A stretch of 64,000 nucleotides of DNA from Actinomycetes bacterium (GCA_021787035.1 JAJYMM010000248.1:88340-152339); one strand, 5' to 3'. Numbered from the stretch's first letter, positions 16,231-26,341 are shown. Translations and numbers: made by a program. Notes: generated by a model not told the origin, from the letters alone.

Positions 16231-16448
16231 GCTGTTGATGGCACCTTCCTCGTATGGGCCCCCCTGCTAGGGGCGCCCGTCCAGTAGCATCCAAACTACC
16301 GGCGGCAGGACCAAAGTGTCAACGAAGGCTGGCGCGTCTGGCGGCCTCCCATCCGCCAAGAAAGCGCCAGAGCGCAGTATGGTCGGGTCCAGTTTGGGCC
16401 CTTCACCCGGGCGGCCTTCGGGACGATCAACAAGAGGAGGTGGTCCGC

Positions 16449-18203
16449 TTGGCCGAACCAGAAGAGCTGGCCGAGCTCCGTGCGCAGGCACACTCGGCAG
16501 AGGAGCAGGTTGCTGCGCTCGAAGAAGAGGTCGTCGCGCTCCGTCGACGGCTGGCAGACGGCCCCAAGAGGGTCCGCACGCTCGAAGAGCGCCTGCTCGA
16601 GACCAAGGGCCAGCTTCAGCAGGCCCTTTCTCAAAACGAACGCCTCACCTATACGCTTCGGGAGGCCCGCGAGCACATAGCGTCCCTGCGCGAAGAGGTC
16701 GACAAGCTCACCCAGCCACCCTCCGCATACGGCACCTTCCTCTCCTTGAACGAGGACGGCACGGCCGACGTGTACTCCGGCGGGCGCAAGATGCGTGTCT
16801 CTCTCCACCCCGGCCTCGACGCGGCCGAGCTGACCCGAGGCCAAGAAGTCGTGCTCAACGAGTCCCTGAACGTGGTCATGGCTCGGGGCAGCGACCTGCA
16901 GGGCGAAGTCGTGACTTTAAAGGAAGTGCTGGAGGACAAAAAGAGGGCCATCGTGGTTGCCCGTGCTGACGAGGAACGAGTGGTGGAGCTCGCGGATGCC
17001 CTCCTCGCCGAGAAACTGCGTTCAGGCGACTCGTTGCTCATGGACGCGCGGTCCGGCCTGCTCCTCGAGAAGCTCCCGCGTCCCGAGGTCGAGGAGCTCA
17101 TCTTGGAGGAGGTGCCCGACATCTCCTACGAGGACGTGGGGGGCCTCGACCCCCAGATCGAGCAGATCACAGACGCCGTCGAGCTCCCGTTCCTCTACAG
17201 GGAACTGTTTGCCGAGCACAAGCTCCCGGCTCCGAAGGGTGTCCTGCTCTATGGGCCACCGGGTTGCGGGAAGACGCTGATCGCCAAAGCCGTGGCCAAC
17301 TCTCTCGCCAAAAAGGTTGCGGAGCGAAGCGCCGATGCTTCCGCGAGAAGCTACTTCTTGAACATCAAGGGCCCTGAGCTGCTCAACAAGTACGTCGGGG
17401 AGACCGAGCGCCAGATCCGGCTCGTCTTCCAAAGAGCTCGCGAAAAAAGCGAGGAGGGGGTGCCTGTCATCGTCTTCTTTGACGAGATGGACTCCCTGTT
17501 CCGCACACGGGGAAGCGGCATCTCATCGGACGTCGAGTCGACGATCGTGCCGCAGCTCCTAGCAGAGATCGACGGTGTCGAAGCGCTGAAAAACGTCATC
17601 GTGATCGGAGCGTCCAACCGGGAGGACCTGATCGACCCCGCAATCCTGCGCCCGGGCCGTCTCGACGTCAAGATAAAGATCGAGCGCCCTGACGAGGCAT
17701 CGGCGGCCCAGATCTTCTCTCGCTACCTCACCTCCACGCTTCCTCTTGACGAGGACGAGGTGGACAGGCTCGGTGGCGGCGACCGCGACAAGACCGTACG
17801 CCTCATGATCGAAAGCACCGTCGAGGAGATGTACCGCGACGACGAGGCCAACAAGTTCCTGGAGGTCACGTACCAAAACGGGGACAAAGAAATGATGTAC
17901 TACAAGGACTTCGCGTCCGGGGCCATGATCGAAAACATCGTCAGGCGCGCAAAGAAGCTCGCCATAAAGCGCCAGATCGCCCGTGAGGGAAGGGGCATCC
18001 GCACCCAGGACCTGATCGACTCGATCCGCCAGGAGTTCCGGGAGCACGAGGATCTGCCCAACACGACCAACCCCGACGACTGGGCCAAGATCTCTGGGAA
18101 GAAGGGCGAGCGCATCGTCTACATCCGCACTGTGACCTCCCAGGGTGAGGAGACGCGGGGCGGCCGCTCCATAGAGCGCGTCGCCACCGGGCAGTACCTG
18201 TAG
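16449..18203 (+). CDS. arc: Proteasome-associated AAA ATPase ARC/Mpa
   Basis: A 584-residue ring ATPase that binds pupylated proteins and feeds them to the 20S proteasome. The N-terminal coiled coil covers residues about 1-85 ([36 protein letters not shown]). Two OB domains follow ([32 protein letters not shown]), then the AAA domain with Walker A GPPGCGKT, Walker [10 protein letters not shown] and the [18 protein letters not shown] second region. It ends in GQYL, the proteasome-gate docking tail. A TTG start is preferred because AGAGGAGG lies 8-9 bases upstream; a GTG three codons earlier is less well placed. The 182 bases before dop contain only a 16-bp duplication. Confidence 0.96.
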   Translation: MAEPEELAELRAQAHSAEEQVAALEEEVVALRRRLADGPKRVRTLEERLLETKGQLQQALSQNERLTYTLREAREHIASLREEVDKLTQPPSAYGTFLSLNEDGTADVYSGGRKMRVSLHPGLDAAELTRGQEVVLNESLNVVMARGSDLQGEVVTLKEVLEDKKRAIVVARADEERVVELADALLAEKLRSGDSLLMDARSGLLLEKLPRPEVEELILEEVPDISYEDVGGLDPQIEQITDAVELPFLYRELFAEHKLPAPKGVLLYGPPGCGKTLIAKAVANSLAKKVAERSADASARSYFLNIKGPELLNKYVGETERQIRLVFQRAREKSEEGVPVIVFFDEMDSLFRTRGSGISSDVESTIVPQLLAEIDGVEALKNVIVIGASNREDLIDPAILRPGRLDVKIKIERPDEASAAQIFSRYLTSTLPLDEDEVDRLGGGDRDKTVRLMIESTVEEMYRDDEANKFLEVTYQNGDKEMMYYKDFASGAMIENIVRRAKKLAIKRQIAREGRGIRTQDLIDSIRQEFREHEDLPNTTNPDDWAKISGKKGERIVYIRTVTSQGEETRGGRSIERVATGQYL

Positions 18204-18249
18204 AGCCTGCAACCGGGGAGCGGCACCCCTCTGCCCTTCTACCTGGCTC

Positions 18250-18281
18250 CTCTTCTACTTGGCGTCTCTTCTACTTGGCGT
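18250..18281 (+). repeat. 16-bp tandem duplication between arc and dop
   Basis: Two perfect copies of CTCTTCTACTTGGCGT lie in the untranslated gap 3' of the ARC gene. They are T-rich on the plus strand and could not be in-frame coding. Confidence 0.9.
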
Positions 18282-18385
18282 CGCAGTCCCAACCTCAGCT
18301 CGGTTGACCTGCCTAAAGGGCAGCCGCGACCTAAAGACGGTGGGGGAGGCGCCCTCTTTCTTCGTGGGCACGGTAACGTCGCCAC

Positions 18386-19879
18386 GTGGCCATAGCGAAG
18401 GTCCTCGGGATGGAGACCGAGTACGGCATCATCGTGCGCGGTGCCGGCGAGCCCAACCCGATCGCGGCCTCGTCCGCACTCATCAACGCCTACGTCGCAT
18501 CGCTAGCGAGGCGCATCGAGTGGGACTTCCAGGACGAGTCGCCGGCCAGGGATGCGCGTGGGTTCGTGCGCGAGTCACAGCTCGCGCCCGAGGTCGAGAC
18601 GCACCTGGTCAACGCCGTGCTAACCAACGGTGCTCGGTACTACGTAGACCATGCACACCCCGAGTACTCGGGGCCTGAGTGCTCAAACGCCTGGGAAGCG
18701 GTGCTCTACGACAAGGCCGGCGAGGCCATACTTGCCCGCTCCGTCGAAGCCGCGACGCACATGCTCGCGCCGGGGCAGCAGGTCAGCGCCTACAAAAACA
18801 ACTCGGACGGCAAGGGCAACTCCTATGGTTCGCACGAGAACTACCTGATGGACAGGTCAGTGCCGTTCTCGCGTATCGTGCAGCACGCCATCCCCCATTT
18901 CGTGACCCGCCAGATCTACACGGGAGCGGGCAAGGTGGGGACCGAAGCCGCCGGGACCGAGGGCGTCGACTTCCAGATCACGCAGCGCGCCGACTTCTTC
19001 GAGGAGGAAGTCGGCCTGGAAACGACTTTGAAGCGGCCGATAGTCAACACGCGTGACGAACCCCACTGCGATGCCCAGAAGTACCGGCGCCTGCACGTGA
19101 TCCTGGGAGATGCAAACCTCTCCGAGGTCGCCAACCTGTTGAAGGTCGGCACGACGGCGATAGTGCTCGCGATGATCGAGGACGACTGGTTCGCTCGCCA
19201 CGGCCGCGACTACATGCTGGCCACACCCGTTCGGTCTATGCGGCAAGTGTCCTACGACCTATCACTCGCGAGGCCGTTGGCGCTGGCCAATGGCCGTCAG
19301 ATGACCGCCCTCGAGATCCAGTGGGAGCACCTGGACCTCGCGCGCAAGTACGCAGAGGACGTGGGCCTTGACGCCGTCGGGGGGGAGGAGGTCGGCAAGG
19401 ACGTCCTGCGGCGCTGGGAGGAGGTCCTGACCGGTCTCGAGTCCGAGCCGATGTCTCTCGCCAACAAGTTGGACTGGGTCGCCAAGTACCGCATGGTGAG
19501 CGGCTACCGTGAGCGTCATGGGCTCGGGTGGCGAGATCCCAAGTTGCTGGCGATGGACCTGCAATACCACGACGTGCGTCCGGAGCGGTCGCTCTACACG
19601 CGCGCGGGCATGGCAAGGCTCCTGCGCCCCGAGGACGTCGAGCGAGCCATGACCGAGCCACCCACCACCACCAGGGCTTATTTCAGAGGCCGCTGCCTAC
19701 AGCGGTGGCCCCAGGCGATAGCAGCTGCCAACTGGGACTCTCTCGTGTTCGACCTCGGGCACGACCCGCTGCGCAGGGTGCCCATGATGGAGCCACTCCG
19801 AGGCACCGCGGCCCACGTCGACGAGCTCCTGGCACGTTGTAACACCCCGGCCGAGCTATTGGAGCAGCTCGGCTCATGA
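18386..19879 (+). CDS. dop: Depupylase/deamidase of Pup, Dop
   Basis: A 497-residue glutamine-synthetase-fold enzyme of the Dop/PafA family (KVLGMETEYGIIVRG, then NGARYYVDHAHPEYSGPECS with catalytic Asp88). The segment WDFQDESPARDARGFVRESQ at about residues 46-65 is the Dop-loop insertion that PafA lacks. Dop deamidates the C-terminal Gln of Pup to Glu and removes Pup from targets. Because the local Pup ends in GGQ, this activity is essential for conjugation. The GTG start is followed by MetGluThrGluTyrGly at the usual distance. The pup gene starts 15 bases after the stop, with AGGAGG between. Confidence 0.97.
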   Translation: MAIAKVLGMETEYGIIVRGAGEPNPIAASSALINAYVASLARRIEWDFQDESPARDARGFVRESQLAPEVETHLVNAVLTNGARYYVDHAHPEYSGPECSNAWEAVLYDKAGEAILARSVEAATHMLAPGQQVSAYKNNSDGKGNSYGSHENYLMDRSVPFSRIVQHAIPHFVTRQIYTGAGKVGTEAAGTEGVDFQITQRADFFEEEVGLETTLKRPIVNTRDEPHCDAQKYRRLHVILGDANLSEVANLLKVGTTAIVLAMIEDDWFARHGRDYMLATPVRSMRQVSYDLSLARPLALANGRQMTALEIQWEHLDLARKYAEDVGLDAVGGEEVGKDVLRRWEEVLTGLESEPMSLANKLDWVAKYRMVSGYRERHGLGWRDPKLLAMDLQYHDVRPERSLYTRAGMARLLRPEDVERAMTEPPTTTRAYFRGRCLQRWPQAIAAANWDSLVFDLGHDPLRRVPMMEPLRGTAAHVDELLARCNTPAELLEQLGS

Positions 19880-19894
19880 GGAGGTACCAGAGCA

Positions 19895-20092
19895 ATGGCT
19901 GAAAGAGAGCAGATCAAAAAGCAAGCACCGCCGCGTCAGGAAACAGAGGAAGTCGAAGAGATACCTGCCGGCTCCAAGCGCGGCGAGGAACTGAAAGCCG
20001 AGCTCGACGACCTGCTCGACGAGATCGACGAGGTCCTGGAGGATAACGCGGAAGAGTTCGTTAAGTCCTACGTGCAAAAGGGCGGCCAGTAG
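19895..20092 (+). CDS. pup: Prokaryotic ubiquitin-like protein Pup
   Basis: A 65-residue acidic disordered modifier ending [10 protein letters not shown]. The terminal GGQ is the inactive form that Dop converts to GGE before PafA links it to lysines. The central helix ([20 protein letters not shown]) is the segment that docks on the ARC coiled coil. An AGGAGG site precedes the ATG. Length and C-terminus are those of the family. Confidence 0.98.
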   Translation: MAEREQIKKQAPPRQETEEVEEIPAGSKRGEELKAELDDLLDEIDEVLEDNAEEFVKSYVQKGGQ

Positions 20093-20201
20093 GAAGTAGT
20101 AGCCCGGCCAAAGTCCGGGCTGCTACCCGAGCCGCGCACGGGTACGCCTGTCGGCGTCCTGTGCCTGTCGCGTTGAGAGCCACTATGGTCGGTACGCACG
20201 T

Positions 20202-21038
20202 ATGACGTTCCCCGCCTTCCCGCCTGAGCGCGACCCCGGGCCAGATTTTCACGAGTTGCTTGTACGCATGGGCCTCTCACCCTTCGAACCGCGCGCTCCC
20301 CAAGCCGTCCCCAGGACAACGTCCGCTACGCCTTTCGAGGTGCCGCACGGCACAACGATCTGCGCCGTCCGCTACAAAGACGGTGTGATCATGGCCGGCG
20401 ACCGCCGGGCGACAGCCGGTTCAGCCATAGCCCACCGCACAATAGAAAAAGTCCACCCCGCGGACAGCTACAGCGGGGTAGCCATAGCCGGCGCCGCCGG
20501 GCCAGCGCTCGAGATGGTGCGGCTCTTCCAGCTGCAGCTCGAGCATTACGAGAAGGTCGAAGGCCAAGCGCTCAGCCTCGAGGGGAAGGCCAACCAGCTC
20601 GCCCAAATGGTCCGCGGCAACTTCGCGATGGCCCTCCAAGGCCTCGTCGTCGTGCCCCTCTTCGCCGGCTACGACCTGCGCCGGGCCAGGGGCCGCATCT
20701 ACACCTACGACCCGACCGGGGGTCGCTACGAGGAGATCGACTTCCACGCTGACGGCTCGGGGGGCCGCGACGCGCGTACGACCATCAAACTTGGGTTCAA
20801 AGAGGACTTGCCTCGCGAGGAGGGGGTCGAACTATTGGTGCGTGCCTTGTGGCAGGCGGCCGACGAGGACTCGGCGACAGGCGGGCCAGACGCCGTCCGC
20901 GGGATTTACCCGACCGTCGCCACGATCACCGCTGAAGGATTTACAAGGGTGCCGGAGCCGGAGGTGGCCGCTGCCTTCGAGAGAGTGATCGCCACGCTGT
21001 CAGCGGCTGAGGTCCACCGGGAGGACGACGAGCGATGA
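20202..21038 (+). CDS. prcB: 20S proteasome beta subunit PrcB
   Basis: A 278-residue precursor. A 50-residue propeptide precedes the autocleavage site HG|TTICAV, leaving Thr51 as the catalytic nucleophile. Conserved segments include MAGDRRATAGSAIAH, IAGAAGPALEMVRLFQLQLE and KGxxFxYDPTGG-like IYTYDPTGGRYEE. It forms the inner heptameric rings of the proteasome. The 109 bases between pup and prcB may hold a promoter but no clear elements stand out. The stop overlaps the prcA start as ATGA. Confidence 0.97.
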   Translation: MTFPAFPPERDPGPDFHELLVRMGLSPFEPRAPQAVPRTTSATPFEVPHGTTICAVRYKDGVIMAGDRRATAGSAIAHRTIEKVHPADSYSGVAIAGAAGPALEMVRLFQLQLEHYEKVEGQALSLEGKANQLAQMVRGNFAMALQGLVVVPLFAGYDLRRARGRIYTYDPTGGRYEEIDFHADGSGGRDARTTIKLGFKEDLPREEGVELLVRALWQAADEDSATGGPDAVRGIYPTVATITAEGFTRVPEPEVAAAFERVIATLSAAEVHREDDER

Positions 21039-21772
21039 CGATGCCCTTCTACGTGGCGCCAGAGCAGTTCATGAAGGACAAGGCGGACTTCGCCCGAAAA
21101 AACATCGCGCGCGGCCGCCCCCTCGTCGCCACGGTCTACGACCGTGGAGTGCTGATCTGCGCTGAAAACAGCTCCCGCTCGCTCCACAAGGTAAGCGAGA
21201 TCTACGACCGCATCGCATTCGCCGGCGTCGGTAAGTACAACGAGTTCGACCAGCTCCGCGTCTCGGGAGTGCAGGCAGCAGATTTGAAGGGCTACCAGTT
21301 CAGCCGGGAAGACGTCGATGCCCGTTCCCTCGCCAACCTCTACGCCCGCTACATGGGCAATGTCTTCACGCATGAAATGAAACCGCTCGAGGTCGAGATC
21401 CTGGTGGCGGAGGTTGGCCCGCGCACCGGGGAGGACCAGCTGTTCCACATCCTTTACGACGGCACCGTGGTGGACGAAGATCGCTTCACGGCTCTAGGCG
21501 GTGAGTCAGACGCCATAAGTGGCCGCATGGACCGCGCCTACAGTGCCGGCTGGCTCGTGGGAGACGCTCTCAAAGCCTCGGTGTCCGCCCTCGGGGGCGA
21601 GCGTCACCTCGGCGCGACCGAGCTCGAGGTGGCCGTGCTCGAGCGCGGGAACGGACGGCGGGCGTTCCGGCGGATCGTGGAACCCGAGCTGTCGGCCCTC
21701 CTTGGCGAGGCGAGCGAGCCAGGGGGTGCCGGCACCGGGGAGGCGCCGGAGGCGGCAGGCCAGCCCCAGTAG
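21035..21772 (+). CDS. prcA: 20S proteasome alpha subunit PrcA
   Basis: A 245-residue outer-ring subunit (MTMPFYVAPEQFMKDKADFA, then NIARGRPLVATVYDRGVLIC, KVSEIYDRIAFAGVGKYNEF). The alpha rings gate the chamber and bind the GQYL tail of ARC. The C-terminal 25 residues are Gly/Ala/Pro/Glu-rich. The final codons (GQPQ stop) are the first unit of a 14-bp tandem array that continues beyond the stop. The alpha gene follows beta, the usual actinobacterial order. Confidence 0.97.
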   Translation: MTMPFYVAPEQFMKDKADFARKNIARGRPLVATVYDRGVLICAENSSRSLHKVSEIYDRIAFAGVGKYNEFDQLRVSGVQAADLKGYQFSREDVDARSLANLYARYMGNVFTHEMKPLEVEILVAEVGPRTGEDQLFHILYDGTVVDEDRFTALGGESDAISGRMDRAYSAGWLVGDALKASVSALGGERHLGATELEVAVLERGNGRRAFRRIVEPELSALLGEASEPGGAGTGEAPEAAGQPQ

Positions 21773-21848
21773 GCCAGCCCCAGTAGGCCAGCCCCAGTAG
21801 GCCAGCCCCAGTAGGCCAGCCCCAGTAGGCCAGCCCCAGTAGGCCAGC
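21759..21848 (+). repeat. 14-bp tandem array starting at the prcA stop codon
   Basis: Six perfect copies of GCCAGCCCCAGTAG plus a partial seventh. The first copy contains the prcA stop codon TAG, and the others repeat the TAG in all three frames in succession because 14 is not a multiple of three. The array fills the gap between prcA and the convergent DUF2007-like gene. Confidence 0.97.
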
Positions 21849-21852
21849 TCTT

Positions 21853-22197
21853 TCACCCGAGGAAATGGGCGAGGACGGGAGCGCCGGCCACGAGCACCGC
21901 AGCCAACGCAGCCAAGAGCCGCCGGTAGCGTACCCATCTCGGGTGGGACAGGCGAAGCGGGGTACCCGGGCCACCAGGGACATCGCCGCTAAAGGCGGCC
22001 TCTACCTCATCGGCGAGGAGGAGTTCTGCCGCCAGGTCGGCCTGATCTTCTTCCACCAGCACGCTCACGGCCCCAAAGGCGTAGGGCCGCGACAAGTTTG
22101 CCCTGAGCTCCGTGACGATACCCGCGGATCCGAGGCGCGCAGCAAGTACGTTGGCCTGCCAGAAGTCCGGAACTGTCCGGAGGTGGACCATCCGCAT
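21853..22197 (-). CDS. DUF2007-type small protein with C-terminal membrane anchor
   Basis: A 114-residue protein. The N-terminal half ([57 protein letters not shown]) fits the DUF2007 putative signal-transducing fold. A basic stretch (HPRWVRYRR) and one transmembrane helix ([20 protein letters not shown]) follow. It is convergent with prcA and divergent from pafA, inserted inside the proteasome locus on the opposite strand. Function is unknown. Confidence 0.75.
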   Translation of the reverse strand: MRMVHLRTVPDFWQANVLAARLGSAGIVTELRANLSRPYAFGAVSVLVEEDQADLAAELLLADEVEAAFSGDVPGGPGTPLRLSHPRWVRYRRLLAALAAVLVAGAPVLAHFLG

Positions 22198-22292
22198 ACC
22201 AGCCAGAAGGCTACCGCAGGCCCCGGAAGCGGCCCAGGCCGCCCTCGCTTGGGCGTTCTGTCAGGCTAACCTGCCGACGAGAGAGAGGTCAC

Positions 22293-23651
22293 ATGGAACG
22301 GCGCATCTTCGGCCTGGAGAACGAGTACGGCGTGACCTGCACGTTGCGGGGTCAGCGCCGGCTCAGCCCCGACGAAGTGGCGCGCTACCTCTTCCGCAGG
22401 GTCGTGTCCTGGGGCAGGAGCTCCAATGTGTTCCTAGAAAACGGGGCCCGTCTTTACCTGGACGTGGGCTCTCACCCCGAGTACGCGACTCCCGAGTGCG
22501 ACTCCATCTCGGACCTGGTCATCCACGACAAAGCAGGTGAGAGGATCCTCGAGCACCTGGTCGTCTCGGCGGAGGCCCGCCTAAGAGAGGAAGGCATCCG
22601 GGGCGTGATCTTCCTCTTCAAGAACAACACCGACAGCGCCGGCAACTCCTACGGCTGCCACGAGAACTACCTGACGACCAGGCGCGACGACTTCACCCAC
22701 TATGCCGAGGTACTGATCCCGTTCCTCATCTCCCGCCAGATCTACGCCGGTGCGGGTAAGGTGCTCCAGACCGCACGGGGGGCCCAGTACTGCATAAGCC
22801 AGCGCGCCGAGCACATCTGGGAAAGTGTCTCTTCGGCTACGACCCGGAGCCGGCCCATCATAAACACCAGGGACGAGCCGCACGCCGACGCAGAGCGCTA
22901 CCGGAGGCTCCACGTGATCGTCGGGGACTCCAACATGAGCGAGTACGCCACGTTCTTGAAGGTTGGTGCGGCCAGCATAATGCTGCGCATGCTCGAGGAC
23001 TCCTCTGTCGTCATGCGAGACATGACCCTCGAGAACCCGATCCGGGCGATCCGGGAGATAAGCCACGACGTGACTTGCCGGCGCAAGGTGAGGTTGGCCA
23101 ACGGCAGGGAAGCGAGCGCGCTCGAGATACAGAACGAGTACTTGGAGCGTGCCCAGCGCTACCAGCAACAGCGTGGGCTCTCCCCGCTCGAGGACAAGGC
23201 GCTGCAGATGTGGGAGCACTGTCTCACGGGCCTCGAGAAAGACCCTTGGTCACTTGACAGGGAATGTGACTGGGTCATCAAGCACAACCTGATCGAGGCC
23301 TACCGAGAGCGTGAGGGGCTCCCCCTCACGCACCCCAAGGTGGCGCTCATGGACCTCCAGTACCACGACGTCAACCGCCGGCGCGGCCTTTACTACCGCC
23401 TCGAGAGGCGTGGCCTCGTAGAGCGCATCGCGACGGACGAGGAGATCGACCGCGCCCTCGACGAGCCGCCCCAGACGACCCGCGCCAGGCTGCGGGGCGA
23501 GTTCATCCGCCGAGCCAAGGAACGCCGCCGCGACTTCACCGTCGACTGGGTCCACTTGAAGCTGAACGACCAGGCCCAGCGCACGGTCCTTTGCAAGGAC
23601 CCGTTCAAAGCGAGAGACGAGCGGGTCGAGAAGCTCATCGCCTCCCTGTGA
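22293..23651 (+). CDS. pafA: Pup-protein ligase PafA
   Basis: A 452-residue ligase that phosphorylates deamidated Pup at its C-terminal Glu and joins it to substrate lysines. The start [16 protein letters not shown] and the segment [20 protein letters not shown], with Asp57 as catalytic base, are diagnostic. The Dop-specific loop is missing, as expected. A GAGAGAGG site precedes the ATG. pafB follows 22 bases downstream. In this locus pafA is separated from dop-pup-prcBA only by the opposite-strand DUF2007 gene. Confidence 0.97.
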   Translation: MERRIFGLENEYGVTCTLRGQRRLSPDEVARYLFRRVVSWGRSSNVFLENGARLYLDVGSHPEYATPECDSISDLVIHDKAGERILEHLVVSAEARLREEGIRGVIFLFKNNTDSAGNSYGCHENYLTTRRDDFTHYAEVLIPFLISRQIYAGAGKVLQTARGAQYCISQRAEHIWESVSSATTRSRPIINTRDEPHADAERYRRLHVIVGDSNMSEYATFLKVGAASIMLRMLEDSSVVMRDMTLENPIRAIREISHDVTCRRKVRLANGREASALEIQNEYLERAQRYQQQRGLSPLEDKALQMWEHCLTGLEKDPWSLDRECDWVIKHNLIEAYREREGLPLTHPKVALMDLQYHDVNRRRGLYYRLERRGLVERIATDEEIDRALDEPPQTTRARLRGEFIRRAKERRRDFTVDWVHLKLNDQAQRTVLCKDPFKARDERVEKLIASL

Positions 23652-23673
23652 GCGAGCGAGAGGGGAGCGCCCG

Positions 23674-24708
23674 ATGAGTGGGCGCAGCGGTGTGAACCGC
23701 CTCGAGCGGCTCGTCAACCTCCTGGTTGCCCTGCTTGACACACGCCGGCCGCTGTCGCGCGACGAGCTTCGGGAGCGTGTCGGAGGCTACAGCGAAGACC
23801 CCTCCAATTTCCGCAGGAACTTCGAGCGGGACAAGGACCTGCTCCGCCAGATGGGCATCCCGGTGCTGGCGGAGCCCCTCAACCCGGGCTCAGCAGAGGA
23901 CCAGAGCGGCTACTGGGTTCCCCGGGAGCTGTACGAGATGGCGGACCCAGGCCTCGACGAGGAGGAGCTCATGGCCCTCTCGCTGGCGGCTTCGCTGGTC
24001 GAGTTCCGGGAGGAGGGGGAGGGCGGGAACGCGACAACGGCCGCTCTTCGCAAGCTCGCTGGGGCCGGCGCCGGAAGGACAGGAGCGCTCATGGCGAGCG
24101 CCGCGCCCGGGGCCTCCGAGGGGAGCGGCGACGGGCCCAGCGCCGCCGTCTTGGACGTGCCGCTCGGGCCCGAGGTGACCACCCTGTTCTCAGGCGTAGC
24201 CGGCAGGCAGGTCGTGAGGTTCACCTACAACGGCATCTCTCGGCGCGTCGAGCCGTACAGGCTCTCGTACCGTGACGGCCGCTGGTACCTCGCGGGCTTC
24301 GACCAGGGCCGGGCGGCAGAGCGGCTTTTCCGTGTTGACCGGGTCGAAGGTGGTGTCGAGCTCGAGGGCGAGCCCGGCGCCTTCGACAGGCCCGAGGGCG
24401 CGCTCGCCGGCCCGCCCCCGCCTTGGCGGTTGGGTGACGAGCCGGCGGTCAGCGTTGAACTGCGAGTCGACGCGGCGCAGGCCCCTTGGGTGAGCCGGCT
24501 AGCGGGCGCGGGACCGGAGGTGGTACCTGGGCCGGACGGCGACGTGGTCTTCTCCTTGGAAGTGACCAACTGGGAGGGCTTCCGGGGGTTCGTGCTAGGA
24601 CTGCTCGACCACGCGGAGGTCCTTTCGCCTCCGCAGGCCCGGGACAAGGTCGTCTCGTGGCTGAGCGCGATGGCAGCCGGCTCACCTTCGGGCGAGGTCT
24701 CAGCATGA
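23674..24708 (+). CDS. pafB: WYL-domain transcriptional regulator PafB
   Basis: A 344-residue regulator with an N-terminal winged-helix region (VNRLERLVNLLVALLDTRRP, LSRDELRERVGGYSEDPSNF) and a WYL domain (VRFTYNGISRRVEPYRLSYR, WYLAGFDQGRAAERLFRVDR). In mycobacteria PafB and PafC act as a heterodimer to activate the LexA-independent DNA-damage response; they do not act in pupylation despite their names. The stop overlaps the pafC start as ATGA. A loop rich in Gly/Ala/Ser (about residues 125-160) separates the two domains. Confidence 0.92.
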   Translation: MSGRSGVNRLERLVNLLVALLDTRRPLSRDELRERVGGYSEDPSNFRRNFERDKDLLRQMGIPVLAEPLNPGSAEDQSGYWVPRELYEMADPGLDEEELMALSLAASLVEFREEGEGGNATTAALRKLAGAGAGRTGALMASAAPGASEGSGDGPSAAVLDVPLGPEVTTLFSGVAGRQVVRFTYNGISRRVEPYRLSYRDGRWYLAGFDQGRAAERLFRVDRVEGGVELEGEPGAFDRPEGALAGPPPPWRLGDEPAVSVELRVDAAQAPWVSRLAGAGPEVVPGPDGDVVFSLEVTNWEGFRGFVLGLLDHAEVLSPPQARDKVVSWLSAMAAGSPSGEVSA

Positions 24709-25709
24709 AACGCACTACCGCCAGCGAGCGCCTGGCGCGTCTGCTCGCACTTGTGCCGTGGGTGGTAGCCCAAGACGGCCCCCGCGTGGCTGATGTTGCC
24801 GAACGCTTCGGCATCCCCGAGGACGAGCTTGTCGATGACCTGGAGCTGCTTTTCATGTGCGGCGTTTACCCCTTCACGCCGGACTCGCTGATCGAGGTCG
24901 ACATAGAGGGGGGAAGGGTTTGGGTGCGCTTTGCCGACTGGTTCCGCCGGCCCCTGCGCCTGACGGCGCCCGAAGGCCTTGCCCTGCTCGCCGCGGCCCG
25001 TGCGGCGCTCGCCACGCCGGCTGGGACCAGCGTCCCCTCCCTTGAGAGGGCCGTGGCCAAGCTCGAGCACGCCCTCGGGACCGGCGCGCAGGACGCGGTC
25101 GCCGTGGAGCCGGGTCAGGCCTCTGGCGAGGTCCTCGCTAGCTTGCAGGTGGCCAACCGGGAGCGGCGCAAGGTCCGCATCTCGTATTACTCCTTCGGGC
25201 GGGACGAGACGACCGAACGCGTCGTGCAGCCTTGGCAGGTGTTTTCCTCCGAAGGCCACTGGTACCTGCTGGCCTGGTGCGAGCTCGTCGATGGGCGGCG
25301 TCTTTTCCGGGTCGACCGGACGAGGGCGGCGACCGTGCTCGAGGAGCACTTCGAAGCCCCGAGCGAGCTGGCCCCGGTCGCCTCGCTGTACGAGGGCCGG
25401 GAAGAGGACCCCGTGGTGGTGCTCGACCTCGCCCCCGAAGCCCGCTGGGTTGCCGAGCGCTACCCGAACGAAGGCACCGAGCAACACAGTGGGGGCCATG
25501 TCCAAGTCCGCCTCCGGGTGAGCTCCCGTGCTTGGTTGGAACGGATCCTCCTCCGGGCGGGGCCAGCGGCCACGGTCGTGTCGGGAGCGGAGGGCGTAGC
25601 GGCTGAGGCCGCTCTCCGCTTGCTCGCCGTGTACGGCTTTGGCCGGGACGCCCCTGCGCCGGGGGCTACACCATGCGTGCCCGCTGGCACGGTAACCTCG
25701 CGAAGGTGA
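24705..25709 (+). CDS. pafC: WYL-domain transcriptional regulator PafC
   Basis: A 334-residue partner of PafB, starting MKRTTASERLARLLALVPWV with an HTH (PRVADVAERFGIPEDELVDD) and a WYL domain (VRISYYSFGRDETTERVVQP, WYLLAWCELVDGRRLFRVDR). The start is fixed by the four-base ATGA overlap with pafB; a longer upstream frame is antisense-like noise within pafB. The last about 12 codons run into the signal peptidase gene, where the stop overlaps a GTG. Coupling to pafB supports equal expression of the two subunits. Confidence 0.92.
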   Translation: MKRTTASERLARLLALVPWVVAQDGPRVADVAERFGIPEDELVDDLELLFMCGVYPFTPDSLIEVDIEGGRVWVRFADWFRRPLRLTAPEGLALLAAARAALATPAGTSVPSLERAVAKLEHALGTGAQDAVAVEPGQASGEVLASLQVANRERRKVRISYYSFGRDETTERVVQPWQVFSSEGHWYLLAWCELVDGRRLFRVDRTRAATVLEEHFEAPSELAPVASLYEGREEDPVVVLDLAPEARWVAERYPNEGTEQHSGGHVQVRLRVSSRAWLERILLRAGPAATVVSGAEGVAAEAALRLLAVYGFGRDAPAPGATPCVPAGTVTSRR

Positions 25710-26341
25710 CCTTGGCTGGCGAAGAGGCGACGGAAGAGCACGTCAGCGAGGAGCACAAGGGAGAGAAGCCCAGGGGCAGGCGCCAGGCGCTCGTTGAGTG
25801 GGTAGTCATCATCGTCGTGGCCCTGGTCGCGGCGCTCCTCATCAAGACGTTCGCCATCCAGGCCTTTTTCATCCCCTCGGGCTCGATGGAGCCGACCTTG
25901 AAGCCCGGCGACCGCGTCCTCGTCAACAAACTGTCGTACGACTTCCACAAAATCCACATCGGTGACGTGATCGTGTTCCGCCGGCCCCCACGGGACACGA
26001 CGCCTGGGATCGATGACCTGATCAAGCGCGTCGTCGCCCTCGGCGGCGAGACTATGTACGTCAAAAACTGCTCAATTTACGTGAACGGCAAGTTGGAAGC
26101 CCAGCCGTACTTGCCGAAGGGCTGGCAAAACCCCTATTCGGAGTACTGCACGACTTGGGGCCAGCCAGGGATGCTCAACCTTCCCAACCCCTATACAGTG
26201 CCCAAGGGCGACGTCTTCGTGATGGGCGACAACCGCAGGGATTCTTACGACTCGCGTTACTGGGGCCCCCTTCAGGACAGCTACATAGTGGGGCGTGCCT
26301 TCGTTCGCATCTGGCCTCCCGGCCGCATCGGGCTGATCTGA
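25706..26341 (+). CDS. lepB: Signal peptidase I
   Basis: A 211-residue type I signal peptidase. A charged cytoplasmic N-terminus precedes one membrane anchor (VVIIVVALVAALLIKTFAI). The catalytic Ser lies in IPSGSMEPTLKPGD, the Lys in DLIKRVVALGGE and box E is GDNRRDSYDSR. It releases secreted proteins from their signal peptides. I place the start at a GTG that overlaps the pafC stop as GTGA; an ATG 11 codons earlier is the alternative. Its position between the WYL regulators and tat genes makes this an export-linked segment. Confidence 0.93.
   Translation: MTLAGEEATEEHVSEEHKGEKPRGRRQALVEWVVIIVVALVAALLIKTFAIQAFFIPSGSMEPTLKPGDRVLVNKLSYDFHKIHIGDVIVFRRPPRDTTPGIDDLIKRVVALGGETMYVKNCSIYVNGKLEAQPYLPKGWQNPYSEYCTTWGQPGMLNLPNPYTVPKGDVFVMGDNRRDSYDSRYWGPLQDSYIVGRAFVRIWPPGRIGLI

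Noticed and set aside
23250..23741. Minus-strand 163-residue frame over the pafA/pafB junction
   Set aside because: It is antisense to PafA's conserved end and PafB's HTH and has no homology-like features.
24225..25505. 426-residue minus-strand frame across pafB/pafC
   Set aside because: It is antisense to two clear WYL regulators and has low-complexity composition.
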